In this document: piece after piece, positions 9,190-19,264 of the stretch | Position numbering within the stretch: position 1 is the first letter of the stretch | Layout: each line of letters starts with the position of its first letter | NCBI GenBank assembly: GCA_014653385.1 | Contig: JACWER010000005.1 | Location: forward strand, 1 to 64,000 | DNA length: 64,000 nt | Source: Pelagibacterales bacterium SAG-MED50 | GTDB lineage: Bacteria; Pseudomonadota; Alphaproteobacteria; Pelagibacterales; Pelagibacteraceae | Direction of reading: 5' to 3' | Translations under genes and position numbers: made by a program | The notes under the pieces: generated by a model | What the model was told of the DNA's origin: nothing | The model's input: only the letters and a program-made list of their open reading frames with translations | Databases searched by the model: none

Positions 9190-9434
9190 GCCAGGTGCCC
9201 CGGACCCCGTTTACTTAATTAACAAAGTTAATTAGGCAGCAAGTGCGTAACTTTCGTTAGCAATTATAAATTAGCCCGTTACGGTGGAACAATTCCGAAC
9301 AAAAGAATAGCCTTTAGTCACCCGTCGAATCTAGTTCACCCCCATAAGTTGTAATGGTGGAGGTGGTGGGTACTGCCCCCACGTCCGCAATGGTTATTAC
9401 GAAATTCGTTTATCGTCATAGTTGGAAATCCAAC
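9177..9434 (-). ncRNA. ssrA: tmRNA, permuted two-piece form
   Basis: Rescues stalled ribosomes and tags the nascent peptide. Read on the - strand, the acceptor piece comes first (about 9434 to CCA at 9357-9355), then an 11-nt spacer (9354-9344), then the coding piece from 9343. The 7-bp acceptor stem forms between GGGGGTG (9343-9337) and CACCTCC (9365-9359), with one G-U pair. A T-stem GTGGG/CCCAC encloses an unusual loop, GGCAGTA. The tag frame (9261-9232) reads ANESYALAA-stop, matching the canonical Ala-rich ending. The 3' end carries the GGGGC/GCCCC hairpin region. The precursor 5' end is an estimate. Confidence 0.93.
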
Positions 9435-9440
9435 ATTATT

Positions 9441-9468
9441 AATATAAAAGCATTTAAAAGAGATTCAA
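9441..9468 (-). promoter_or_regulatory. Candidate ssrA promoter
   Basis: On the - strand, TTGAAT (9468-9463) and TATATT (9446-9441) are 16 bp apart. This predicts a start near 9434, where the RNA would open with the hairpin GTTGGA-TT-TCCAAC. The -35 box is 8 bp from the thyX ATG on the other strand. Confidence 0.5.
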
Positions 9469-9476
9469 TAAAAATC

Positions 9477-10424
9477 ATGAAATTAACTAGCGAACAAACA
9501 CAAGAGATCAAAGAACAACAGTCCCAACAGAATAAAACAAAAAGAGTAACAGCTCCTGCACTTGAAGATATTCTTTACGAAGCAATTCCGGCATTAGATC
9601 ATGGTTTTGTAAGAGTTGTTGATTATATGGGTGACGATACATCGATTGTTCAATCTGCTAGAGTTTCTTATGGGAAAGGAACTAAAAAAGTTTCAACAGA
9701 TGCGGGTTTAATTAAATATTTAATGAGACATTGGCATAGCACTCCATTTGAAATGTGTGAAATTAAATACCATGTGAAACTTCCAATTTTTATTGCTCGA
9801 CAATGGATTAGACATAGAACAGCTAATGTAAATGAATACTCAGCAAGATACTCAATTTTAGATAAAGAATTTTATTTACCAAGTGCAGAAAATTTAGCAG
9901 CCCAATCTTCAAGTAATAGGCAAGGTAGAGGAGATGTATTAGAAGGTGAACAGGCTAAAGAAGTTTTAGAACTTTTAAAAAATGATTCCGAGAGAACATA
10001 TGATAATTATGAAACTATGTTGAATGAAAGATTTGATGGTTCAACGATTGATGAAAACAAAAAAGGTTTAGCAAGAGAGCTTGCTAGAATGAATTTAACT
10101 TTAAATACTTATACACAGTGGTATTGGAAAACCGATTTATTAAACTTGATGAATTTTTTAAGATTAAGGGCTGATAGTCATGCTCAATATGAAATTAGAG
10201 TTTATGCCGATATCATGTTGGATACGGTTAAAAAATGGGTGCCAATTACCTATGATGCATTTATGGATTATAGAGTTGGCGGCACTGAAGTTTCAGCTAA
10301 AGGAAAAGCAATTATTCAAAAACTAATTAAAGGTGAAGATGTTGACGTAGATAGTTCAGGACTTTCAAAAAGAGAATGGAATGAGCTAATGATTGCTTTT
10401 GATCTTAAAGATAAGTTGATTTAA
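9477..10424 (+). CDS. thyX: Flavin-dependent thymidylate synthase
   Basis: Makes dTMP from dUMP using FAD and methylene-tetrahydrofolate. The signature RHR-x7-S is at residues 112-122 ([11 protein letters not shown]). The frame is open upstream to 9354, but those 41 extra codons are the complement of ssrA, so I start at ATG 9477, giving 315 residues. An N-terminal extension of about 30 residues, rich in Gln and Lys, precedes the domain. The 3' end overlaps the convergent mrp gene by 20 bp. Use of ThyX rather than ThyA also implies recycling of folate as THF. Confidence 0.95.
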   Translation: MKLTSEQTQEIKEQQSQQNKTKRVTAPALEDILYEAIPALDHGFVRVVDYMGDDTSIVQSARVSYGKGTKKVSTDAGLIKYLMRHWHSTPFEMCEIKYHVKLPIFIARQWIRHRTANVNEYSARYSILDKEFYLPSAENLAAQSSSNRQGRGDVLEGEQAKEVLELLKNDSERTYDNYETMLNERFDGSTIDENKKGLARELARMNLTLNTYTQWYWKTDLLNLMNFLRLRADSHAQYEIRVYADIMLDTVKKWVPITYDAFMDYRVGGTEVSAKGKAIIQKLIKGEDVDVDSSGLSKREWNELMIAFDLKDKLI

Positions 10425-11229
10425 TTTTATTTGCAAAATCTAAATAAATCTTTGAAATTTCATGTTCAGGATTAGCCTCAACGATAGGTTTTCCTTCATC
10501 TCCACATTTTCCAACTTCAGGATTTATAGGTATTTCTCCTAAAAATTCTTTTTCAAATTCTTCAGCAGTTTTTTTAACACCACCTTCGCCAAAAATTTTA
10601 TATTTCTTACCATCGTCTCCAGTAAAATAGCTCATATTGTCTACCAACCCTAAAATTTTAACTCCTAGTTTATCAAACATTTTAATACCTCTTTTAACAT
10701 CTAATAAAGCTACTTCTTGAGGTGTAGATACTATTATTGCTCCATCCATTTTAATTTCTTGTGAAAAAGTTAATTGAGTATCTCCAGTTCCTGGAGGCAT
10801 ATCGACAATTATAAAATCTAAATCTTTCCAGTTAACTTTTTGAGTAAAAGTTTTAATAGCACTGGTAACCATAGGACCACGCCAAATCATTGGAGTTTGC
10901 TGATCTGCTAAAAAACCGATGGACATACATTGAATATCATACTTTGTGATAGGTTCTAATTTTTGACCATCACTTTTTGGTTTTTCATTAATATCAAACA
11001 TCTTGGGGATGGATGGACCATAAATATCGGCATCAAGTAATCCAACTTTGCAACTAATTTTTTTTAAAGCTAATGCAAGATTTGTTGCAAATGTAGATTT
11101 ACCAACTCCCCCTTTGGCACTTGAAATTGCAATGGTAAATTTTGTACCTAAAATAGGATTTTTAATGAATTTTCTTGGCTCTAATTTTTTTTTCATTGCG
11201 TCACTTAGTTCTGGCTTTTTATCTGTCAT
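10405..11229 (-). CDS. mrp: Mrp/ApbC-type Fe-S carrier P-loop ATPase
   Basis: ParA-like ATPase that carries or inserts Fe-S clusters. It has 274 residues with the deviant Walker A KGGVGKST at 39-46 and the family block [12 protein letters not shown] in the middle. It lacks the N-terminal DUF59 (MIP18) domain of longer Mrp proteins. The stretch after DNMSYF, where E. coli Mrp has a CxxC, contains no cysteine. It is convergent with thyX and divergent from hflK, with 51 bp between them. Short Mrp proteins are common, so it is probably functional. Confidence 0.9.
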   Translation of the reverse strand: MTDKKPELSDAMKKKLEPRKFIKNPILGTKFTIAISSAKGGVGKSTFATNLALALKKISCKVGLLDADIYGPSIPKMFDINEKPKSDGQKLEPITKYDIQCMSIGFLADQQTPMIWRGPMVTSAIKTFTQKVNWKDLDFIIVDMPPGTGDTQLTFSQEIKMDGAIIVSTPQEVALLDVKRGIKMFDKLGVKILGLVDNMSYFTGDDGKKYKIFGEGGVKKTAEEFEKEFLGEIPINPEVGKCGDEGKPIVEANPEHEISKIYLDFANKIKSTYL

Positions 11230-11280
11230 ATTTTGATCATTACTTGTTTTTTACAATAAAGACACTATATAGTTTGTCAT

Positions 11281-12384
11281 ATGTCAGATGATTTTAAAGG
11301 CAGAGGCGGAAGTCCATGGGGATCACCTCCAGGTGGAGGTGGAAACGGTTCAGGTAGAGGACCAACACCACCAGACATTGACGCAATTATAAAAGATATT
11401 CAAAATAAAATTAATAAATTTTTACCTGGTGGAAGTAAATCAGGTGGAAAGCCAATTGGCTTAATTTTAATTATTTTACTTTTCGTGTGGTTAGCAAGCG
11501 GATTATATAGAGTACTACCTGATGAGCAGGGTGTAGTTTTAAGATTTGGAAAATTTGTAAAAACAACTCAACCTGGTCTAAACTATCATATTCCTTTTCC
11601 AGTAGAAGGTGTTGAAACTCCAAAAGTTACAAAAGTTAATAGAATGGATATTGGTTTTAGATCTGAGAGAGATAGTGGTTTTTCTTCAGGTGGAGGGGTT
11701 GCAGATGTACCTCAAGAAAGTTTAATGTTAACTGGTGATGAAAATATTGTAAACATTGACTTTTCTGTATTTTGGGTAATTAAAGATGCTGGCAAATTTT
11801 TATTTGAAATTCAAGACCCAGAGGGAACTGTAAAAGCTGCCGCAGAAACTGCAATGAGAGAAGTAATTGCAAAAAGTGATATTCAACCAATTTTAACTGA
11901 AGGAAGAGCTAAAATTGAAATCGAAACGCAAGAAATTATTCAGTCAATATTGGATGAATACAATAGTGGAATTCAAATTACGCAAGTACAAACCCAAAAA
12001 GCAGATCCACCAGATCAAGTAATTGATGCATTTAGAGATGTACAAGCTGCAAGAGCTGACATGGAAAGATCTAAAAATGAAGCCGAAGCTTATGCAAATG
12101 ATGTTATTCCAAGAGCAAGAGGGGAAGCTCAAAAAATATTACAAGCAGCAGAAGCTTATAAAAAACAAGTTGTTGCTAAGGCAGAGGGTGAAGCAAGTAG
12201 ATTTATCTCTATTTTTAATGAATACGACAAAGCAAAAGAAGTTACTCAAGAGAGAATGTACTTAGAAACAATGGAAAAAGTTTTAGCTGATATTGAAAAA
12301 GTAATTATCGAGAAAAATGCTGGATCAGGAGTGGTGCCTTATCTTCCATTACCAGAATTGAATAAAAAGAAAGCAACTAATTAA
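11281..12384 (+). CDS. hflK: HflK, FtsH-protease modulator subunit
   Basis: Stomatin/prohibitin-family membrane protein that forms the HflKC complex around FtsH. It has 367 residues. The N-terminus is rich in Gly and Pro (about 1-30), a membrane segment lies at about 59-76, a band-7 domain follows, and a helical C-terminal part is rich in Ala, Glu and Lys. The gene is directly followed by hflC with no gap, and the pair is cotranscribed with DUF2065 and the DegP-type protease as a membrane quality-control unit. Confidence 0.95.
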   Translation: MSDDFKGRGGSPWGSPPGGGGNGSGRGPTPPDIDAIIKDIQNKINKFLPGGSKSGGKPIGLILIILLFVWLASGLYRVLPDEQGVVLRFGKFVKTTQPGLNYHIPFPVEGVETPKVTKVNRMDIGFRSERDSGFSSGGGVADVPQESLMLTGDENIVNIDFSVFWVIKDAGKFLFEIQDPEGTVKAAAETAMREVIAKSDIQPILTEGRAKIEIETQEIIQSILDEYNSGIQITQVQTQKADPPDQVIDAFRDVQAARADMERSKNEAEAYANDVIPRARGEAQKILQAAEAYKKQVVAKAEGEASRFISIFNEYDKAKEVTQERMYLETMEKVLADIEKVIIEKNAGSGVVPYLPLPELNKKKATN

Positions 12385-13254
12385 ATGAAAGCACAAAAAA
12401 TATTACTACCAATAGTAGCTATCCTAGGAGCCTTAGTTTTCTTTTCAGTATTTATTGTTAAAGAAGTTAATCAAGCAATTGTTTTACAGTTTGGTGATCC
12501 TAAAAAAATTATAATTGAACCAGGTTTAAATTTTAAATTACCTTTTATTCAAAACGTTGTTTTTTTAGATAGCAGGATTTTAAATCTTGATACTCCACCA
12601 GCAGAAGTCATTGCTTCTGACCAAAAAAGATTAATAGTTGATGCGTTTGCAAGGTTCCAAATTATAGACCCTTTAAAATTTTATATTTCAGTTGGAAATG
12701 AAAGAGTTGCAAGATCAAGACTAGCAACAATTATTAACTCAAGAATTAGAAATGTTTTAGGACAACAAGAATTACAAACTTTATTATCAAAAGATAGATC
12801 TAAACAAATGTCATTAATTCAAGAAGGAGTAAATACAGAGGCTCAAAAGTTTGGAATTAAAATTGTTGATGTAAGGATTAAAAGAGCTGACCTTCCACAA
12901 GCAAACAGTGATGCAATTTATAGAAGAATGCAGACTGAAAGGGAAAGAGAAGCAAAAGAATTTAGAGCAAAAGGTGCTGAAATGGCAGTAACTATTACCT
13001 CAACAGCTGACAAAGAGGTTTCGATAATTTTAGCAGATGCAAACAAAGACTCTGAAATTATGAAAGGTGAAGGGGATGGTGAAAGAAATAAAATTTTTGC
13101 TGAAGCCTTTGGAAGAGATCCTGAGTTTTTTGCATTTTATAGAGCAATGCAAGCGTATGAAACTGCTCTAATTGGTGGAGATACATCATTAATATTATCT
13201 CCTGATAGTGAATTTTTTAAGTTTTTTGGAAATATAAAACCTAAATCACAATAA
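12385..13254 (+). CDS. hflC: HflC, FtsH-protease modulator subunit
   Basis: Partner of HflK with the same band-7 fold; 289 residues. An N-terminal membrane helix (about residues 5-25) is followed by VNQAIVLQFGDP, then the family stretch TEREREAKEFRAKG around residue 185. It starts at the base after the hflK stop, so the two are made in equal stoichiometry, as expected for alternating subunits. Confidence 0.95.
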   Translation: MKAQKILLPIVAILGALVFFSVFIVKEVNQAIVLQFGDPKKIIIEPGLNFKLPFIQNVVFLDSRILNLDTPPAEVIASDQKRLIVDAFARFQIIDPLKFYISVGNERVARSRLATIINSRIRNVLGQQELQTLLSKDRSKQMSLIQEGVNTEAQKFGIKIVDVRIKRADLPQANSDAIYRRMQTEREREAKEFRAKGAEMAVTITSTADKEVSIILADANKDSEIMKGEGDGERNKIFAEAFGRDPEFFAFYRAMQAYETALIGGDTSLILSPDSEFFKFFGNIKPKSQ

Positions 13255-13263
13255 CCTATTTTT

Positions 13264-13449
13264 ATGAAGGAATTGATCATAGCATTTGGTCTCTTTCTTT
13301 TTATAGAAGGAATTTTGTATGCCATATTTCCATCAAAAATGAAAAGTATGTTAAAAAAATTAGAACTTGTAAATGATAGTCAATTAAGAACTGGTGGACT
13401 AATTTTTGCAATTATAGGATTTGCAATTATTTATTATATTAAAAGTTAG
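13264..13449 (+). CDS. DUF2065 family small membrane protein
   Basis: 61 residues with two predicted membrane helices (about 3-20 and 43-60) around the conserved EGILYAIFPSKMK and RTGGLIFAIIG stretches. This is the YjeT/DUF2065 family, which is regularly found just downstream of hflC. The gap to hflC is 9 bp and its stop lies 1 bp before the protease start. Function unknown; the position suggests a link to HflKC. Confidence 0.85.
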   Translation: MKELIIAFGLFLFIEGILYAIFPSKMKSMLKKLELVNDSQLRTGGLIFAIIGFAIIYYIKS

Positions 13450-13450
13450 T

Positions 13451-14860
13451 ATGAAAAAAATTAGATTTATATTATTAGCACTGTTTTTTACTTTTAGTTT
13501 TCAAACAATATCAAACTCTAATTCGGTACCAGCATCATTTGCTGATCTTGCTGAAAGATTGATGCCTTCTGTTGTAAATATTTCAACCACACAAACTGTG
13601 GTCACGAATACTAATCCATTACCTTTTACATTTCCTCCTGGTTCACCTTTTGAAGATATGTTTAGAGAATTTGGAACTCCTCAAGAAAGAAAATCATCTG
13701 CTTTAGGATCGGGGTTTATTATTGATGAAAAAGGATTAGTAGTTACTAACAATCATGTAATTCAGGGAGCAGAAGATATCATTGTTAGAGTTAATGGAGA
13801 TCAAGAATATAAAGCAAAAGTAATTGGAGCTGATCCTTTGTCAGACATTGCAGTTTTACAATTAGAAACAGATGAAAAATTTATACCAGTTCGGTTTGGA
13901 GATTCAGATAAGGCAAGAATTGGTGATTGGGTTATAGCTATTGGAAATCCTTTTGGATTAGGGGGAACTGTTACATCTGGGATTATTTCAGCAAGAAACA
14001 GATCAATTGGATTATCAAGATATGAAGATTACATTCAAACAGATGCATCTATTAACTCAGGTAACTCAGGTGGACCATTGTTTGATATGAATGGAGATGT
14101 AATAGGAATTAATACAGCAATACTAGGAAGAAATGGATCTATTGGAATTGGTTTTTCAATTCCAGCTAATGATGCAAAACTAGTTATAGATCAATTAATC
14201 GAATTTGGTGAGACTAAGAGAGGTTGGCTAGGTGTTAGAATTCAAGATGTTACACAAGAAATAGCTGATGTTGAAAAATTAGATGAACCAAGAGGGGCAT
14301 TAGTTGCCAGTGTTGCAGAAAATAGTCCTTCAGATAAAGGTGGAATTAAAGCTGGAGATATTATTTTAGAGTTTAACGGAGTTAGAATAAATCAAATGAA
14401 AGAATTACCAGCAATTGTTGCAAAAACAAAAGTTGGAACAACAGTTGAAGTTAAAATATGGAGAAATAAAAAAGAATTAACTAAAAATATTCTTTTAGGA
14501 AGATTAGAAACTTCAGATGATTTTAAAGTTAGTGAAAAAAAACCTGAGCCTATTAAAGATATAATAATAGAAGACTTAAAAATTACAGTTAGAAAGTTAA
14601 CTAAAGAAGATATTAAGGCAAGAAAACTTCCAAATCAAATATCAGGATTGGTTGTGACAAAAGTAGGAAATACTAGTCCACTACTTAATTCAATTGAGGC
14701 CAATAGCATTATAATTGAAGCACAAAAAACAAGAATAAAAAATGCACAAGATTTAGAAAAAATTGTTAAAGATGTTTTAAAATCAAACCAAAAAACAATT
14801 TTATTTGCGATATATAATAATCAAAATCAGAGAAGATATATAGGTGTTAAGCTAGATTAA
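13451..14860 (+). CDS. degP: DegP/DegQ (HtrA)-type periplasmic serine protease
   Basis: Envelope quality-control protease and chaperone. I start at ATG 13451 (MKKIRFILLA), which gives a clean signal peptide; the longer frame from 13421 lies inside DUF2065. The mature protein shows the triad His102 (TNNHV), Asp132 (SDIAVL) and Ser206 (GNSGGPL), then two PDZ domains (about 245-340 and 365-465). At 469 residues it matches the family. It follows hflKC in one transcription unit and lies 2 bp before miaA. Confidence 0.95.
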   Translation: MKKIRFILLALFFTFSFQTISNSNSVPASFADLAERLMPSVVNISTTQTVVTNTNPLPFTFPPGSPFEDMFREFGTPQERKSSALGSGFIIDEKGLVVTNNHVIQGAEDIIVRVNGDQEYKAKVIGADPLSDIAVLQLETDEKFIPVRFGDSDKARIGDWVIAIGNPFGLGGTVTSGIISARNRSIGLSRYEDYIQTDASINSGNSGGPLFDMNGDVIGINTAILGRNGSIGIGFSIPANDAKLVIDQLIEFGETKRGWLGVRIQDVTQEIADVEKLDEPRGALVASVAENSPSDKGGIKAGDIILEFNGVRINQMKELPAIVAKTKVGTTVEVKIWRNKKELTKNILLGRLETSDDFKVSEKKPEPIKDIIIEDLKITVRKLTKEDIKARKLPNQISGLVVTKVGNTSPLLNSIEANSIIIEAQKTRIKNAQDLEKIVKDVLKSNQKTILFAIYNNQNQRRYIGVKLD

Positions 14861-14862
14861 TC

Positions 14863-15774
14863 ATGGATTTAAAATCCAAGATTATCTTAATTTCTGGACC
14901 AACAGCTTCAGGAAAAACAAATTTTTCAATTAAACTTGCTAAAAAAATTAATGGTGAAATTATTAATGCGGATAGCATGCAAGTTTATAAAGAATTAAGG
15001 ATTTTATCAGCTCGCCCTAGTTCTAAAGATTATCAAAAAATAAAACATCACTTGTATGGTTTTCATAGTGTTAAAAATAATTTCTCAACAGGGGAATGGT
15101 TAAAATTTGTAATCAAAAAAATTAAAGAAGTAAGAAAAAGAAAAAAAACTCCAATTCTTGTTGGTGGAACAGGATTATACTTTAAAGCTTTAACTGATGG
15201 ATTAGTAAGTATTCCTAATATTCCAATTCGATATAGAAATAAAATAAGATCTTTACATAAAAGTTTAGGACAAAAAAAATTCTATCAAGAACTTTTAAAG
15301 TATGATCCAAATTCTAAAAAAAAAATTAATCCAACAGACTCTCAAAGATCAATAAGAGCTTATGAGGTTAAACAATTTACTAAAAAATCTTTACATGATT
15401 GGTTTCAAAACACCAAATCATATTTTGTTAAAGATGATTTTTTTAAAATCTACATAGATTATCCACGTGAAGAGCTAATCCAAAGAATTAACAAAAGAAC
15501 TGAACAAATGATTGAGATTGGTGTAATCAATGAAATAAAAAGATTTTTAAAATTAAAAGTTAGAAAAGATAAAAGCGTCAATAAAGCCATCGGTATCCAT
15601 GAAATAAAAGAATATCTTGAAAAAAGAAAAGATATTAGCAATGTTATTGAAAAAATATCAATAAAGACTAGACAATATGCTAAAAGACAAAGCACTTGGG
15701 CTAGAAGCAACATGATTAGTTGGTTAAAATTACCACCGGAAGACTTAAATAAATTTTTAAAAAAAATTAAATAA
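14863..15774 (+). CDS. miaA: tRNA dimethylallyltransferase
   Basis: Adds a dimethylallyl group to A37 of tRNAs reading UNN codons. It has 303 residues. The P-loop GPTASGKT lies at about 12-19 and the family motif DSMQ at about 37-40. GGTGLY follows near residue 100 and the catalytic-domain stretch DSQRSIRAYE near 155. It begins 2 bp after the protease gene. Confidence 0.96.
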   Translation: MDLKSKIILISGPTASGKTNFSIKLAKKINGEIINADSMQVYKELRILSARPSSKDYQKIKHHLYGFHSVKNNFSTGEWLKFVIKKIKEVRKRKKTPILVGGTGLYFKALTDGLVSIPNIPIRYRNKIRSLHKSLGQKKFYQELLKYDPNSKKKINPTDSQRSIRAYEVKQFTKKSLHDWFQNTKSYFVKDDFFKIYIDYPREELIQRINKRTEQMIEIGVINEIKRFLKLKVRKDKSVNKAIGIHEIKEYLEKRKDISNVIEKISIKTRQYAKRQSTWARSNMISWLKLPPEDLNKFLKKIK

Positions 15775-15822
15775 TTCATTCTAAAACTTGACCAATCAGT
15801 ACAACTTCAGCTAGATTGCAAA

Positions 15823-17589
15823 ATGCCAAAATTATATACTGGAGCAGAAATTGTTTTTAAATGCCTTGAAGAGCAAAAGGTAAATCATATTTTTGGTTAT
15901 CCTGGAGGAGCAGTTCTTCCAATTTATGATGAATTAAAAAATCATACATCCATTAAACATATTTTAGTAAGACACGAACAAGGAGCTGGTCATGCAGCAG
16001 AGGGTTACGCAAGATCTTCAGGTAAGCCTGGAGTTGTTTTAGTTACCTCTGGACCTGGTGCAACAAATGTAGTTACTGCATTAACAGATGCATACATGGA
16101 CTCGGTTCCATTAGTTTGTATTTCAGGACAGGTACCAACTCACTTAATTGGAACTGATGCTTTTCAAGAATGTGATACGACTGGAATTACCAGACCATGT
16201 ACAAAACACAACTGGTTAGTAAAAGATATTAAAGACCTTCAAAGAATTATGAATCAAGCATTTGAAGTTGCAACAACTGGAAGACCTGGACCAGTATTAG
16301 TTGATATTCCAAAAGATATTCAATTTGCAAAAACTAAATACGTTTCTCTTAAAAAAGAAAAGAAAATAGAAATTAAAAATAGAAATAGATTTAATCAAAA
16401 AGATATTAATCAATTAATTGAATTAATGAACAAAGCTTCTAAACCAATTTTTTATACTGGTGGGGGTGTTGTAAACTCTGGGCCAAAAGCAAGTGAACTT
16501 TTAAGAGAATTAGTTGCACTGACTGGATTTCCAATCACCTCAACTCTTCAAGGTTTGGGCTCATACCCTGGTGATGATAATCAATTCTTAGGTATGCTTG
16601 GAATGCATGGAACATTTGAAGCTAATAATGCTATGCACGATTGTGATTTACTAATTAATATTGGTGCAAGATTTGATGATCGTATTACTGGTAAAATTGA
16701 TGAATTCTCTCCTAAATCAAAAAAAGTTCATATTGATATTGATCCCTCATCAATTAATAAAATCATCAAAGTAGATTTAGCAATTGTTGGAGATGTAACT
16801 GATGTTATTAAGTCAACGACAAAAACTTTAAAGAAGAAAAATTTAAATTTAGAAAAATCAAATAAACAAAAAATTTCAAAATGGTGGCAAAAAATACAAA
16901 AGTGGAGAACAAAACAATCTTTAAACTTTGTCAATAGTGATAAAATTATTAAGCCTCAACATGCGGTTCAAAGACTTTATGAGTTAACGAAAAATCAAGA
17001 CACCTACATTACTACAGAGGTTGGTCAACATCAAATGTGGGCTGCACAACACTATAAATTTAATAAACCAAATAGATGGATGACTTCAGGAGGTCTTGGT
17101 ACTATGGGGTATGGTTTACCAGCTGCGATAGGTGTTCAGGTTGCAAACCCAACGAAATTGGTAGTTGATGTAGCTGGTGAAGCATCGATTTTAATGACAA
17201 TGCAAGAAATCTCAACTGCAATTCAATATAATTTACCAATAAAGATCTTCATATTAAATAATCAGTATATGGGAATGGTAAGACAGTGGCAGGAATTACT
17301 TCATGAAAAAAATTATTCAGAAAGCTATTCTGAAGCTTTACCAGATTTTGTAAAATTAGCTGAGGCTTATGGATGTGTTGGTATTAGAGCTGAAAGTCCT
17401 GATGAATTAGATGAAAAAATAGAAGAAATGATCAGTATTGATAAGCCGGTTATTTTTGATTGTCTTGTAGATCAAGCAGAGAACTGTTTTCCAATGATCC
17501 CATCTGGAAAACCTCATAATCAAATGTTATTAGGTCCAAAAGATCAGGAAGAAAATAAAATTACAGGCAAGGGAAAAGCGTTAGTTTAA
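15823..17589 (+). CDS. ilvB: Acetolactate synthase, large subunit
   Basis: First step of valine, leucine and isoleucine synthesis: condenses two pyruvates, or pyruvate with 2-oxobutyrate. It has 588 residues. The catalytic Glu of RHEQGA is at about position 52, SGPGATN lies near 81, and the C-terminal ThDP/Mg region reads AGEASILMTMQE with NNQYMGMVRQWQ, the form usual for true AHAS. The small-subunit gene follows with no gap and ilvC comes next, forming a clean ilvBHC unit. Confidence 0.97.
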   Translation: MPKLYTGAEIVFKCLEEQKVNHIFGYPGGAVLPIYDELKNHTSIKHILVRHEQGAGHAAEGYARSSGKPGVVLVTSGPGATNVVTALTDAYMDSVPLVCISGQVPTHLIGTDAFQECDTTGITRPCTKHNWLVKDIKDLQRIMNQAFEVATTGRPGPVLVDIPKDIQFAKTKYVSLKKEKKIEIKNRNRFNQKDINQLIELMNKASKPIFYTGGGVVNSGPKASELLRELVALTGFPITSTLQGLGSYPGDDNQFLGMLGMHGTFEANNAMHDCDLLINIGARFDDRITGKIDEFSPKSKKVHIDIDPSSINKIIKVDLAIVGDVTDVIKSTTKTLKKKNLNLEKSNKQKISKWWQKIQKWRTKQSLNFVNSDKIIKPQHAVQRLYELTKNQDTYITTEVGQHQMWAAQHYKFNKPNRWMTSGGLGTMGYGLPAAIGVQVANPTKLVVDVAGEASILMTMQEISTAIQYNLPIKIFILNNQYMGMVRQWQELLHEKNYSESYSEALPDFVKLAEAYGCVGIRAESPDELDEKIEEMISIDKPVIFDCLVDQAENCFPMIPSGKPHNQMLLGPKDQEENKITGKGKALV

Positions 17590-18138
17590 ATGGCAAAATC
17601 TAAATCAGCATATAGTACTCCAACAAAATTTAGTAAATTAGAAACTCATATAATTGTTGTTTGGGTAGATAATGAAGCTAGCGTTCTATCTAGAGTGGTA
17701 GGTCTTTTTTCTGGAAGAGGATACAATATTGAATCTCTTGCAGTTGCAGAAGTCGATCAAAAAAATAACCTTTCAAGAATTACTATTGTTACAACAGGAA
17801 CTCCCGAAGTAATTGAGCAAATTGTTTTACAATTAAAAAAATTAGTGCCTGTTCACAAAGTTGGTAATTTCAAAAGAGAAGATAAAAATGTAATTTTTAA
17901 GGAAATGGCATTATTTAAAGTAGTTGGAAATTTAGCTAAAATAAAAAAAGCTTTAAATACTTGTAAAAATTTTAATCCAGTTATATTAGATCAAACAAAG
18001 AAATCTGCTGTAATTCAAATTACGGCACTCAGAAGAGAGGTTGATAAAATGGCAAAAAATTTAAAATCGCACGGTCTTATAAGTGTCTCAAGAACTGGAG
18101 CGGTTGCAATGACTAGAGGCGCTGAAATATTTAACTAA
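17590..18138 (+). CDS. ilvH: Acetolactate synthase, small (regulatory) subunit
   Basis: ACT-domain subunit that activates the large subunit and confers valine feedback. It has 182 residues. The ACT core includes NEASVLSRVVGLFSGRGYNIESL near 30-55, and the family C-terminal domain ends with SRTGAVAMTRG. It abuts ilvB directly. The N-terminal 15 residues (Lys/Ser/Thr-rich) are an extra leader relative to most homologues. Confidence 0.96.
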   Translation: MAKSKSAYSTPTKFSKLETHIIVVWVDNEASVLSRVVGLFSGRGYNIESLAVAEVDQKNNLSRITIVTTGTPEVIEQIVLQLKKLVPVHKVGNFKREDKNVIFKEMALFKVVGNLAKIKKALNTCKNFNPVILDQTKKSAVIQITALRREVDKMAKNLKSHGLISVSRTGAVAMTRGAEIFN

Positions 18139-19182
<1,044 letters not shown>

Positions 19183-19264
19183 TTTTTTAGTATAAAATTT
19201 TATCTGTAATAATTTTATTATTTCACCTATACTTTTTTAAATAAATTTAAATAAGAGGGAAATA

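Noticed and set aside
9354-9476. 41-codon N-terminal extension of thyX
   Set aside because: It is the complement of the tmRNA acceptor piece. The family-like protein starts at ATG 9477.
15459-15779. 106-codon frame on the - strand
   Set aside because: Antisense to miaA; its hydrophobic look comes from the AT-rich complement of Lys codons.
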